From contig OY969693.1 of NCBI GenBank assembly GCA_963701995.1, positions 2,051,297-2,115,296 of the forward strand: a DNA stretch of 64,000 nt, read 5' to 3'. Below are positions 9,116-17,179 of the stretch, piece after piece. The number at the start of each line of letters is the position of its first letter. The first letter of the stretch is position 1. The position numbers and the translations under genes are program-made. Source of the stretch: Methanoflorens sp963701995. Its GTDB lineage: Archaea; Halobacteriota; Bog-38; Methanoflorentales; Methanoflorentaceae. The notes beneath the pieces are model-generated. The model searched no databases. It saw nothing but the letters and a program-made list of their open reading frames with translations, and had not been told where the DNA came from.

Positions 9116-9440
9116 TTCAGCGCCTCGCGCTTGAGCTTTCGCGCTCTAGGAGCCTATGCTGCTCGGTGGGAAGCATCCCAAACTGAACTTCGGCATAAAT
9201 AGCGCTTTGTGCAACAAAAGTAATATCGAAAAACAGTGCACCGGCTTCTAGAGATATCGATATTACCAAATGTGCATATTGTTTTATAGAATCAGAAAGT
9301 TTTGTCTGTCAGAGATGCCGGCCCCAGCGCGTTCGTGTCATCCCGACCTCAAATCCACCTTCTGAAGGCACGAGCGCGAGACGGTCGGCAAGGTGCGCCA
9401 CCCGAAACCAGGCGGACGGCACCCGAAATCACGGAGAGGA
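9116..9440. other. modB upstream region
   Basis: A 325-base gap without a gene. It holds a half-site-like GTAATATCGA at 9220-9229, the operator at 9257-9282 and the TATA box TTTTATAG at 9282-9289. Confidence 0.45.
9257..9282. promoter_or_regulatory. palindromic operator 4 of the putative Mo/W regulon (upstream of modB)
   Basis: TCGATAT, 12 bases, ATATTGT: same layout with one arm mismatch. It abuts the TATA box TTTTATAG (9282-9289), so binding would block TBP or TFB access. Confidence 0.5.
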
Positions 9441-10310
9441 ATGCAAACATTGCGAAAGAACCTGACCGATTCAATCTCGTCAGCAGACACAGCAGAGACT
9501 AGCAAATCACTCAAGCGAAGCGTCCGTTCCCTGATCATCTTCTTGCTGTTCGGTCTAGCAGTAACGTTTATAGCGTTGCCTCTGGCGGCTCTCTTTGCCC
9601 ACGTGACTCTCCTGGGCTTTGTTAGCGCACTATCGACTGATATGGTAGTAGAAGCGCTAAAGTTGAGTTTTATCACTTCCGGAATCTCGCTTCTTGTTGT
9701 CATCGTGGTTGGGACGCCTCTGGCCTATGTAAACGCGCGCCACCGCTACGGCGGTAAGAGCGTGATTGAAGGACTCATCACCCTCCCGATCGTACTGCCT
9801 CCAGCTGTTGCAGGCCTAGCTCTCTTGATGGCATTCGGGCGGCGTGGTTTAGTTGGCCAGTACTTTAGCATCTGGGGAGTCGATATCGCTTTTACCACAG
9901 TTGCCGTTATTCTCGCTCAGATATTCGTTTCCTCGCCCTTCTACATTCGACAAGCAACAACGAGTTTCGAAGACGTTGACCCAATTTACGAACGCGCTGC
10001 CCACACGCTGGGGGCTTCGAGCGCGCATACCTTTTTCCGGGTGACGATCCCGATCGCGTTGAACGGCCTAATCTCGGGCGCGATTATGACGTGGGCACGC
10101 GCTCTCGGTGAATTTGGGGCAACTGTGCTGTTTGCGGGAAATTTAGAAGGCAAAACTCAGACGATGCCCCTCGCGATTTATTCCGCAATGCAAGGTGACT
10201 TAGAAGCCGCAATCTATATCGCAGTTATTCTTGTGTTGATCTCCTTCGCGGTCATCGTTGCAGTTAGATGGCTTGGCTGGAGAGGGGCCGTGGCCCGCAC
10301 GCAGGTGTAA
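9441..10310 (+). CDS. modB: molybdate ABC transporter permease ModB
   Basis: Membrane permease, 289 residues, about six hydrophobic helices. The conserved ATPase-contact loop is visible as ERAAHTLGASSAHTFFRVTIP, followed by ARALGEFGATVLFAGN, typical of molybdate/sulfate permeases. The ATG at 9441 follows GGAGAGGA directly; the open frame before it (from 9393) lacks coding character. The partner ATPase is probably the gene at 4976 and the binding protein the gene at 6124; all three are separated by the aldehyde dehydrogenase and differ in strand. Confidence 0.87.
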   Translation: MQTLRKNLTDSISSADTAETSKSLKRSVRSLIIFLLFGLAVTFIALPLAALFAHVTLLGFVSALSTDMVVEALKLSFITSGISLLVVIVVGTPLAYVNARHRYGGKSVIEGLITLPIVLPPAVAGLALLMAFGRRGLVGQYFSIWGVDIAFTTVAVILAQIFVSSPFYIRQATTSFEDVDPIYERAAHTLGASSAHTFFRVTIPIALNGLISGAIMTWARALGEFGATVLFAGNLEGKTQTMPLAIYSAMQGDLEAAIYIAVILVLISFAVIVAVRWLGWRGAVARTQV

Positions 10311-10415
10311 CTGCTTCTGAATAACAATACGCGTCGCCGCCAGAACTGCGACGTTTACGTTCGGGCACAGTCAACCTGAAATCCTCACCTGCAGCAACTC
10401 TCACCGCTGTCGGCT

Positions 10416-11057
10416 TCACAGCGTCGCATCGGCAGATTTTTTTTCGTAATACGGGGCGTTCAAACACGATCTGCATACGCCGTTTTGAACCAAGTAATCA
10501 GGCACCATTTCTTTGCACGTTGGACATTGTACGGCTCGCCACACGGACTTTTGAGGAACCGAGACTTTGACCCGCTCCCACGATAGAATGTTTCGCCCTG
10601 CTTGCAGAATCTCGTCATAAATCCGATCTTTTTTATGGATCTGCTTGTAACTTGGATCGTTTGTATACCAGAGATCAAGCGTTCGATAACGTCGGATCTT
10701 CGTCGCGTCGACGTAGACTCTTATCCCGTCAGCAGGACCTTCTAAAGAAAGCCTGTTTAACGTAATCGAGAACTTGCCGGTTTCTATTATTCGGAGTCGA
10801 TTGTTGCCGACTGTAGCGTGCGTGATGACTTGCAATGCATCAGGAGCGCATTTTGGCGTCTCGGCCACCGCGTATAGCGTCCGGGCTCGATCCACACCGA
10901 GTTTCTCCAAAGCCAAATCGACCATGAACACGCCAATAAGCAATCCAGGGGGAGCAAAACCGTGAAATGACACGCACCGTCTTATATATTCTCTGATTCT
11001 TTCTTCTGTGCTGTAGTTGTCCATCAACGTTTCAAGTTTGTCAACTGGGATACTCAT
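10416..11057 (-). CDS. divergent FmdE-domain protein with C-terminal zinc ribbon
   Basis: FmdE family (subunit E of formylmethanofuran dehydrogenase and relatives), 213 residues. The N-terminal region has HGFAPPGLLIGVFMVDLALE and APDALQVITHATVGNN. Standard members have HGHxCPG and TGCTxGKGN, so both family cysteines are replaced here. The C-terminus keeps a zinc ribbon: CPTCKEMVPDY then CRSC. GAGGATC before the ATG at 11057 decides the start over an upstream GTG. It is divergent from fwdB with a palindromic operator between them, so the two are probably co-regulated. A TATA box (rc of CTTTTATATTTT, 11115-11126) serves it. Confidence 0.8.
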   Translation of the reverse strand: MSIPVDKLETLMDNYSTEERIREYIRRCVSFHGFAPPGLLIGVFMVDLALEKLGVDRARTLYAVAETPKCAPDALQVITHATVGNNRLRIIETGKFSITLNRLSLEGPADGIRVYVDATKIRRYRTLDLWYTNDPSYKQIHKKDRIYDEILQAGRNILSWERVKVSVPQKSVWRAVQCPTCKEMVPDYLVQNGVCRSCLNAPYYEKKSADATL

Positions 11058-11150
11058 GGTTGATCCTCGCCTGATTACACGCAAATACGATGGTTTCAGT
11101 TGATTATAACGATACTTTTATATTTTGCGCTTGCCAACATATGAACCAAA

Positions 11151-11176
11151 GCGGTATTACAATAAAGTAATATCGC
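11151..11176. promoter_or_regulatory. palindromic operator 5 of the putative Mo/W regulon (FmdE gene / fwdBDC)
   Basis: GCGGTAT, 12 bases, ATATCGC; the extended arms GCGGTATTAC and GTAATATCGC match at 9 of 10 positions. It sits in the divergent gap between the FmdE-like gene and fwdB, linking a Mo/W enzyme to the uptake genes that carry the same motif. Confidence 0.65.
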
Positions 11177-11299
11177 TAGGGGCGCAAGGATTCGCTGTGT
11201 CTACCAAAGTCACGAGTCGAAAAAAAGTTGGTTTCTCGTCTTTCGCTCATAAAAAGAAGAATACGACTTCATGGTAGAATTGCGAATTGAGGTGCAAAT

Positions 11300-12751
11300 A
11301 TGAGCTCTGAAGCACAAGAAGGCCAAACTAGCAACAAAATTACCTGTACTGACGTAACGTGCCCTGTATGCGGTATAACGTGCGATGACATAGAAGTCGA
11401 ACTCGATGATGTCTCAGTCCTCACGCGCAATGCCTGCATCATGGGCGATGCAAAGTTCAAGGAGCTTCGAAGTAGCCATCGAATTACCGCTCCGCTGATC
11501 GACGGAAAGGGAGTACCGTGGAGCGAGGCAATCGACAAAGCGGCTGAGTTTCTCGTAAATGCGAAACGACCGTTCTTTTTTATCGGCAGCGAAACGGCCA
11601 CTGAGGCTATGTCTGTCGGCATCGAGATCGCAGAGATGCTTGGCGGGCTGGTCGACGGCAACGCGACGATTTGCCACGGACCAACGGTCATGGCCGTTCA
11701 AGACGTCGGCCAGGTCGGCTGCACACTCGGCGAGACCCGCAACAGAGCGGATCTTGACATCTACTGGGGTGCCAATCCCGAAGATTCACATCCGAGACAC
11801 CTGAGCCGCCATTCGGTGTTCGTGCGCGGCTTTTTCACGGGTCAAGGACGCTTCGGGCGACAGATAATCGTCGTCGATCCGAGACGTTCGACTACTGCTG
11901 AACACGCTGACCTCCACCTCCAGCTCAAGCCCGGAACCGACTTCGAAGTGTTGAGCGCTATTATGACGATCCTCAACGGGTTTGAACCGCACGAATCATT
12001 CACAGAAGTGACGGGCATCAGCAGGGAGGATATATACAAAGCGGCCGACATGGTCAAGGACGCGCGCTTTGGGGTGATCTGGGTCGGTCTAGGTATCGCC
12101 AGCACCCGTGGCAAGCACTACAACGCATCGATGGCGATGAGGTTGACGCAGCTCGGCAACAAGTACGGAAAGTTCGTCATCTTGGCAAACAGAGGACACT
12201 GTAACGTCGCGGGGTTCAATCAAGTCCTATCGTGGCAGTGCGGTTTCCCGTACGCCGTCGACTTCTCGACTGGTGAACCACGCTACCAACCAGGCGAGTA
12301 TTCGTGCGTTGACGCACTGCGGCGGGCCGAAGTTGATGCGTTGTTCTGCATGTGTGCCGATCTTGGAGCCCATCTACCGAAAAGGGCCGTTGAAAGGATG
12401 TGTGAGATCCCCGTCGTCTCCATAGAAACGGCAGAGGGGCCACAAGCTTTCGTGAGCGACGTCGTGCTCCCCGGCGTTTTGGACGGCATGGAGTGCGAGG
12501 GAACGTTCTATCGCATGGACAACGTTCCGTGCCACGCACGAAGCTTCTGTGATCCGCCCTTTGACTTCACGAAGTCTAACGAAGACACGCTAATACAGCT
12601 GCGTGACGCGATCCAGCGAAAACTCGCCGCACGCCAGAAAACAACGGCGACGGCAGAAGGAACGGTAGAGACCGGACCGAAAGCAACGACGCTCTCCGAA
12701 GAAGAGTTCGTGCGACGTCTGGATACGCTGCTTTCGCAGCACCAATCCTAA
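11300..12751 (+). CDS. fwdB: formylmethanofuran dehydrogenase subunit B (Mo/W catalytic subunit)
   Basis: Molybdopterin-dinucleotide catalytic subunit that reduces CO2 to formate (family knowledge), 483 residues. An N-terminal [4Fe-4S] motif is visible as C21-x2-C24-x3-C28 with C46. The metal-ligand region is ATICHGPTVMAVQDVG, with Cys near residue 125. The pterin-binding frame continues to about residue 430, then a 50-residue Ala/Thr/Glu-rich tail (RQKTTATAEGTVETGPKATT) longer than usual. The ribosome site is GAGGTG before the ATG. It leads an operon with fwdD and fwdC. fwdA and the ferredoxin-type subunits are not here. It could be a Mo or W isoenzyme. Confidence 0.93.
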   Translation: MSSEAQEGQTSNKITCTDVTCPVCGITCDDIEVELDDVSVLTRNACIMGDAKFKELRSSHRITAPLIDGKGVPWSEAIDKAAEFLVNAKRPFFFIGSETATEAMSVGIEIAEMLGGLVDGNATICHGPTVMAVQDVGQVGCTLGETRNRADLDIYWGANPEDSHPRHLSRHSVFVRGFFTGQGRFGRQIIVVDPRRSTTAEHADLHLQLKPGTDFEVLSAIMTILNGFEPHESFTEVTGISREDIYKAADMVKDARFGVIWVGLGIASTRGKHYNASMAMRLTQLGNKYGKFVILANRGHCNVAGFNQVLSWQCGFPYAVDFSTGEPRYQPGEYSCVDALRRAEVDALFCMCADLGAHLPKRAVERMCEIPVVSIETAEGPQAFVSDVVLPGVLDGMECEGTFYRMDNVPCHARSFCDPPFDFTKSNEDTLIQLRDAIQRKLAARQKTTATAEGTVETGPKATTLSEEEFVRRLDTLLSQHQS

Positions 12752-12770
12752 AAGCACCGAGGTGAGCCAA

Positions 12771-13181
12771 TTGGAAATCATACTCAACACGGGCAGCACC
12801 GCGTTAGAGGGCGCGGTCATCAAAGGGGGCCGCAAATTCACAGACGAATACACCAAAGAAGCTGCATACTGCGATATCAATCCTGAAGACTTTGTCGCAT
12901 TAGGCAAGCCGTGGTTTGTAAAAATCACGAACGAGTACGGCGATAGCGTCATCCTCAAAGCGAAAAAAACCGACAGGCAACAAAAAGGGGAGATCTTCAT
13001 CCCCCGCGGCGTGTGGGCGAACATTGTCGTTACTACGGAAACTGAATCAACGGGGAGCCCCGCTTACAAAAACTTGAAGGTTCAAATTGAGAAGGGTGAC
13101 GGCCCCGTGCTCGATCCTGTGGCGCTCATGAAAAAATATTACTCCAAACGCACGGGCACGCAGGCGGAAGGAGGCACATAA
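12771..13181 (+). CDS. fwdD: formylmethanofuran dehydrogenase subunit D
   Basis: Small molybdopterin-binding subunit, 136 residues, that completes the pterin-binding barrel with FwdB. It begins LEIILNTGSTALEG, the usual FwdD start; GEIFIPRGVWANIVV is the molybdopterin-oxidoreductase C-terminal-type beta-barrel region. A GTG at 12762 lies inside the ribosome site GAGGTGA (12759-12765), so the TTG at 12771, 5 bases past it, is the more likely start. It follows fwdB by 19 bases and abuts fwdC. Confidence 0.9.
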   Translation: MEIILNTGSTALEGAVIKGGRKFTDEYTKEAAYCDINPEDFVALGKPWFVKITNEYGDSVILKAKKTDRQQKGEIFIPRGVWANIVVTTETESTGSPAYKNLKVQIEKGDGPVLDPVALMKKYYSKRTGTQAEGGT

Positions 13182-13982
13182 ATGGAACGCTTAACGCTGA
13201 CGCCGCGAGAAGTCGAATTTCTCGTGCTCGAAGCTCCGGTTATTACGCCCGACGCTGTCTACAGCAAAACGCTCGAGGAAATTGCCCAGCTACCAGTGAG
13301 GGAGGGGAACACCGAGTGGCCCCTTGGGCGATTTTTCCAAATCACAGGGAAGGTCGCGAGCTCGCCTGACGAGCAAGGCATCATCATAAACGGTGACGTC
13401 CCGCGCGTCAAGTACATCGGCTCACAGATGACGGCAGGAGCCGTCCTTTGCAAGGGGAACGTCGACATGTACTGCGGCGCCTGGATGAAGGGCGGCAGAA
13501 TACGCGTCAAAGGCGACGTCGATGCATTCGCGGCCATTCAGATGGAAGGGGGAGACATCCTTATCGAAGGGAACGCCGGTGACTACCTCGGCGCTTCGTA
13601 CCGCGGCGACTGGCGCGGCTTGAAGGGCGGCAAGATCGTGGTCAACGGCAACGCCGGTCGGAGCGTGGGCGAGTACATGATGGGCGGCACGATCACCGTC
13701 AAAGGCAACGTCAACATCAACGCCGGGATCCATATGGGAAAGGGCATCGGAGCCAAAGACCCTGTTCCCACCATCATCATCCACGGAGACTCGCCAGGGC
13801 GCGTCGGTGCATTCATGATGCTCGGGAATATCTACGTGCTGGGAACGATTGAAGCAATGATGCCCGGTTTCTCTCCGGACGGCACTGAAGAGATCGAAAT
13901 AGACGGAGTGAAAGCCACCTTCCAGATTCTCGACGGCGATCACGGCGAAAGGGGAAGGGGAAAACTGTTCGTAAAAACATAA
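13182..13982 (+). CDS. fwdC: formylmethanofuran dehydrogenase subunit C
   Basis: Structural subunit with a right-handed beta-helix related to the glutamate synthase C-terminal domain, 266 residues, normal length. Repeats of the type G-x-x-x-G-x(n)-GNAG are seen, for example EGNAGDYLGASYRGDW, NGNAGRSVGEYMMGG and KGNVNINAGIHMGKG. It starts at the base after the fwdD stop, and GGAGG lies within the fwdD 3' end. In the characterised complex FwdC and FwdA contact the tunnel for formate; here no fwdA follows. Confidence 0.93.
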   Translation: MERLTLTPREVEFLVLEAPVITPDAVYSKTLEEIAQLPVREGNTEWPLGRFFQITGKVASSPDEQGIIINGDVPRVKYIGSQMTAGAVLCKGNVDMYCGAWMKGGRIRVKGDVDAFAAIQMEGGDILIEGNAGDYLGASYRGDWRGLKGGKIVVNGNAGRSVGEYMMGGTITVKGNVNINAGIHMGKGIGAKDPVPTIIIHGDSPGRVGAFMMLGNIYVLGTIEAMMPGFSPDGTEEIEIDGVKATFQILDGDHGERGRGKLFVKT

Positions 13983-13991
13983 CTCCCGCAC

Positions 13992-14022
13992 GCTTGCAAG
14001 CCGATGTGCAAGCTTCCTTTTT
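13992..14022 (+). terminator. terminator after fwdC
   Basis: GCTTGCA and TGCAAGC form a 7-bp stem, followed by TTCCTTTTT. It ends the fwdBDC operon. Confidence 0.6.
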
Positions 14023-14055
14023 GGATGCAGCCGCCTAACCAAACGGGTCACACGG

Positions 14056-14316
14056 ATGGACATACGCGCTTCCATTATACCCCGATTTGATGGTAATGGG
14101 AAAACAGAGCTCTCAGTGGTCATTACATACGATGACCTATTAGATAGGCTCGGAGAGCTATCGGCGGAGTTCGCTGATCTCGACTACATGGTTAGGCTGC
14201 TCAAGCGCAATCAGACTGACGTCTCCGGACTGGATACCCTTTTGGAAGAGGCCAGCGGCTACATCAAGACCATTGGCGACAGACTCGTTTTGCTGAAAAC
14301 AGAACCGCCCGATTAG
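14056..14316 (+). CDS. hypothetical protein, 86 residues
   Basis: Unrecognised acidic protein between fwdC and the purP-like gene. The first 30 residues look beta-rich (IRASIIPRFDGNGKTELSVVI) and the rest helical with heptad-like leucines (LLDRLGELSAEFADLDYMVRLLK). No signal peptide or membrane segment. No strong ribosome site before the ATG. A terminator precedes it and a separate promoter follows, so it seems to be a single-gene unit. Confidence 0.6.
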   Translation: MDIRASIIPRFDGNGKTELSVVITYDDLLDRLGELSAEFADLDYMVRLLKRNQTDVSGLDTLLEEASGYIKTIGDRLVLLKTEPPD

Positions 14317-14447
14317 ACGGCGGCGCCTGGTCTGACGCTTTTTTTGCTCTTTTCACGGCCAGAAGAGGTCCTGCTTGGGGTTCTTGCCGTTTGCTGTGTC
14401 TATTAAATACAGGGCGTGACCCCGAAACAAAAGGGCGTCCGAAAACC

Positions 14448-14455
14448 TTTATATG
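14448..14455 (+). promoter_or_regulatory. TATA box of the purP-like gene
   Basis: TTTATATG, 32 bases before the ATG at 14487, with the ribosome site GGCGGAGA in between. Confidence 0.6.
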
Positions 14456-14486
14456 CGCTTGATGAACATATTGGCGGAGAATTCTC

Positions 14487-15632
14487 ATGATACTCAAGCA
14501 GGACGTCCTGGATGTGTTAAGCAAATATGACAAAAGAAGCATCACAGTCGGCGTGTTAGGCTCGCACTCCGCTTTGGACGTCTGCGACGGCGCCCGCGAC
14601 GAGGGGCTGCCCAACCTGGTTGTCTGCCAAAAAGGACGGGACGGGCTTTACACGAACTATTTCAAGGGCCGCACAATGAACGGACTTGAGAAGGGCCTCG
14701 TAGATGAGACCATTGTCCTCAATAAGTTCGATGAGATTCTCGCCGAACCCGTACAGGAGCAGCTCGTCAAAAAGAACACGCTATTCATTCCTAACCGTTC
14801 TTTCGTAGTCTACAGCGGCATACGTCGAGTCGAAAACGAGTTTCGGTTGCCGCTCGTGGGTACACGTGAGATGCTAAAGATAGAGGACAGGGAGACGGAA
14901 AAAGAGAACTACTATTGGGTCAGTCAGCAAGCGGGCATTCCGATCCCAAAACACTATGTGAGCAAAGATGACATCGACACGCTCGTGATGGTGAAGCTTC
15001 ACCACAAGTATATGACGTTCGAGCGCGGGTTCTTCACCGCCGCCTCTCCCGAGGAGTACGACGCGAAGGTTGGGCGGCTCCTCGACAGAGAGGTCATTAC
15101 AACCGAAGCCCTCAACGACGCGCGGATCGAACAGTACATCATTGGCCCGGTGTTCAACTTCAACTTCTTCTATTCGCCGATCGACGACGAGGTCGAGCTC
15201 CTCGGGATTGATTTCAGATTCGAAAGCAACCTTGACGGATTGGTGCGAATTCCCGCCGAGCAGCAGCTGGAGCTACCTGTAAAATACCGCGACCCGCTGA
15301 TGACCATCGTCGGCCACGCGAACGCGTCGCTTAGAGAGTCGTTGCTTGAGCGAGTCTACCTGATGGCCGAACGATTTGTCGCCTTCTCGAAGCGACACTA
15401 CAGCACCCCAATAATCGGACCGTTTTGCCTACAGACGATCGTTGATCAAAACATGGACTTCTACGTTTACGACATCGCAACGCGCATCGGCGGCGGCACA
15501 AACGTGCACACGAACGTGGGCGCCCCGTACGGAAACTCGCTGCTAAGAACGCGTATGAGCTCGGGACGACGTCTCGCGCTTGAGATCAAGCGCGCGATCG
15601 CTCTCGACCAAGTCGACAAGATAGTGACATAA
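14487..15632 (+). CDS. PurP-family ATP-grasp protein (divergent paralogue)
   Basis: Paralogue of PurP, the archaeal enzyme that makes FAICAR from AICAR, formate and ATP in purine synthesis; 381 residues. The N-terminal domain (DUF1246) opens ITVGVLGSHSALDVCDGA and the C-terminal domain (DUF1297) holds MxxGPFCLQT-like IIGPFCLQTIVDQNM and ARIGGGTN-like TRIGGGTNVHTN. Two canonical PurP segments are altered: the FGNRRILRWES-like segment reads VGTREMLKIEDR and the Gly-rich ATP loop (GARGGRGYF) reads HHKYMTFERGFF. It may therefore have another substrate. The stop is one base before the FAD dehydrogenase start, so they form an operon. Confidence 0.85.
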   Translation: MILKQDVLDVLSKYDKRSITVGVLGSHSALDVCDGARDEGLPNLVVCQKGRDGLYTNYFKGRTMNGLEKGLVDETIVLNKFDEILAEPVQEQLVKKNTLFIPNRSFVVYSGIRRVENEFRLPLVGTREMLKIEDRETEKENYYWVSQQAGIPIPKHYVSKDDIDTLVMVKLHHKYMTFERGFFTAASPEEYDAKVGRLLDREVITTEALNDARIEQYIIGPVFNFNFFYSPIDDEVELLGIDFRFESNLDGLVRIPAEQQLELPVKYRDPLMTIVGHANASLRESLLERVYLMAERFVAFSKRHYSTPIIGPFCLQTIVDQNMDFYVYDIATRIGGGTNVHTNVGAPYGNSLLRTRMSSGRRLALEIKRAIALDQVDKIVT

Positions 15633-15633
15633 C

Positions 15634-17049
15634 ATGAGCCGCACCGGAACGAAACGAAAAACGGACTGGGACGTCATCATCATAGGGGCTGGTCCTGCCG
15701 GCATGTGCGCTGCAAACGAGCTGGCAGACCGAGGCATCGGCGTGCTCGTCGTCGATCGCGGGCGCGACATCAAAGAACGGCACTGCCCGATGGAAGAGAT
15801 CGGCAAGTGTGCTGAGTGCAAGCAGTGCGACATCATGTGCGGCGTCGGCGGCGCCGGCACGTTCTCCGACGGCACCCTTAATCTGCGCCCAGATATCGGA
15901 GGCGACCTTGCCGCAATTACGGGAGACAACCCGTCAGCGTGGGCACTGGTTGACTACGTCGACGGCTTGTTCCTCAAGTACGGCGCCCCTGAACGGCTTT
16001 ACACCGCCGATGGCGCCCAAGTCGAGAAGCTCAAGCGCGGCGCTGCCTCAGTGGGCGTGCACTTCATCGAGATTCCACAACGTCACATGGGCTCTGACAA
16101 CGCCCCCCGTATCATCGAGAACTTCGAAAACGACTTGAAGTCCCGAGGCACCGTGTTTCGGCTGAATGCCCAAGTCCGCGACTTGCTCATCGAGGACAAC
16201 ACGTGTGCCGGGGTGCTGCTCGAACACGGTGAGAAGCTCTTTTCGCGATTCACGCTGCTCTGTCCAGGCCGTATTGGCGGGGAATGGGTGAACACCCTCG
16301 TCAAACGCCACGGCATCGACGCGAAGCACGGCGCGATAGACATCGGCGTTCGCGTCGAGGTTCCCTCGATCATCATGGACCACATAACCAAGATAAACCA
16401 CGATCCAAAGTTCCACATTCGCACGAAGCGGTACGACGATTTCGTGAGAACCTTCTGCACGAACGAGCATGGGTTCGTCGTCAAGGAGCGCTACGAGGGG
16501 TTCATAGGCACGAACGGCCATTCCCTCAAGAGCCGGCGATCGGACAACACGAACTTCGCGTTCCTGGTACGAACCGAACTTACCGAACCACTCGAAGACA
16601 CGACACGATACGGTAAGTCAGTCTCCAAACTGGCGACGACCATCGGCGGGGGCAATCCCATTCTACAAAGAATGGGGGATTTGCGTCGCGGACAGCGCTC
16701 GACCTGGAGTCGGATACGACGAAATCCCGTCAAAAACACCCTCGAGGATGTCACGCCCGGCGACATTTCAATGGCAATGCCACACCGGATCGTGATGGAC
16801 ATCATTGAAGGGCTCGAGAAGCTGAACGAAGTCATACCCGGTGTTGCCTCTGACTCAACGCTGCTCTACGCTCCCGAAGTAAAATTCTATGCAATGGAGC
16901 TGCAGGTCTCGCAAGAGCTGGCCACGAGCACCAGGGGGCTCTACGCCGCAGGAGACGGCACAGGGCTTTCACGAGACATCATCAATGCCGCTGCGACTGG
17001 TGTTATAGCCGGCCGAGGGATTCTCCAGCAGCTCGAAAAGGGTTCCTGA
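15634..17049 (+). CDS. FAD-dependent dehydrogenase with cysteine cluster (COG2509-like)
   Basis: FAD-binding oxidoreductase of 471 residues. The dinucleotide fold is at residues 13-40 (VIIIGAGPAGMCAANEL) and the C-terminal FAD site is LYAAGDGTGLSRDIINAAATG. Overall it matches the uncharacterised FAD-dependent dehydrogenase family COG2509 (GVGGAGTFSDG). Just before that motif is C51 ... C59-x2-C62-x2-C65-x3-C69, which suggests an Fe-S cluster or zinc site. It is encoded directly after one PurP paralogue and before another, so a role in purine or formate chemistry is possible, but the reaction is unknown. Confidence 0.8.
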   Translation: MSRTGTKRKTDWDVIIIGAGPAGMCAANELADRGIGVLVVDRGRDIKERHCPMEEIGKCAECKQCDIMCGVGGAGTFSDGTLNLRPDIGGDLAAITGDNPSAWALVDYVDGLFLKYGAPERLYTADGAQVEKLKRGAASVGVHFIEIPQRHMGSDNAPRIIENFENDLKSRGTVFRLNAQVRDLLIEDNTCAGVLLEHGEKLFSRFTLLCPGRIGGEWVNTLVKRHGIDAKHGAIDIGVRVEVPSIIMDHITKINHDPKFHIRTKRYDDFVRTFCTNEHGFVVKERYEGFIGTNGHSLKSRRSDNTNFAFLVRTELTEPLEDTTRYGKSVSKLATTIGGGNPILQRMGDLRRGQRSTWSRIRRNPVKNTLEDVTPGDISMAMPHRIVMDIIEGLEKLNEVIPGVASDSTLLYAPEVKFYAMELQVSQELATSTRGLYAAGDGTGLSRDIINAAATGVIAGRGILQQLEKGS

Positions 17050-17134
17050 ACGACGGCAAACGCCTCAGAAAGGAGAGCCTCCACGTCTCGCCACCCGCTA
17101 AGCGTGTGCTTGTTTCGCGTCCGCACACGCGCTG

Positions 17135-17142
17135 TTTTATAT
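17135..17142 (+). promoter_or_regulatory. TATA box of the second purP
   Basis: TTTTATAT, 38 bases before the ATG at 17180; GTGAGGA precedes that ATG. Confidence 0.5.
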
Positions 17143-17179
17143 TGGTGAACGCAATACTGTCCTGTCAACCCCGTGAGGA

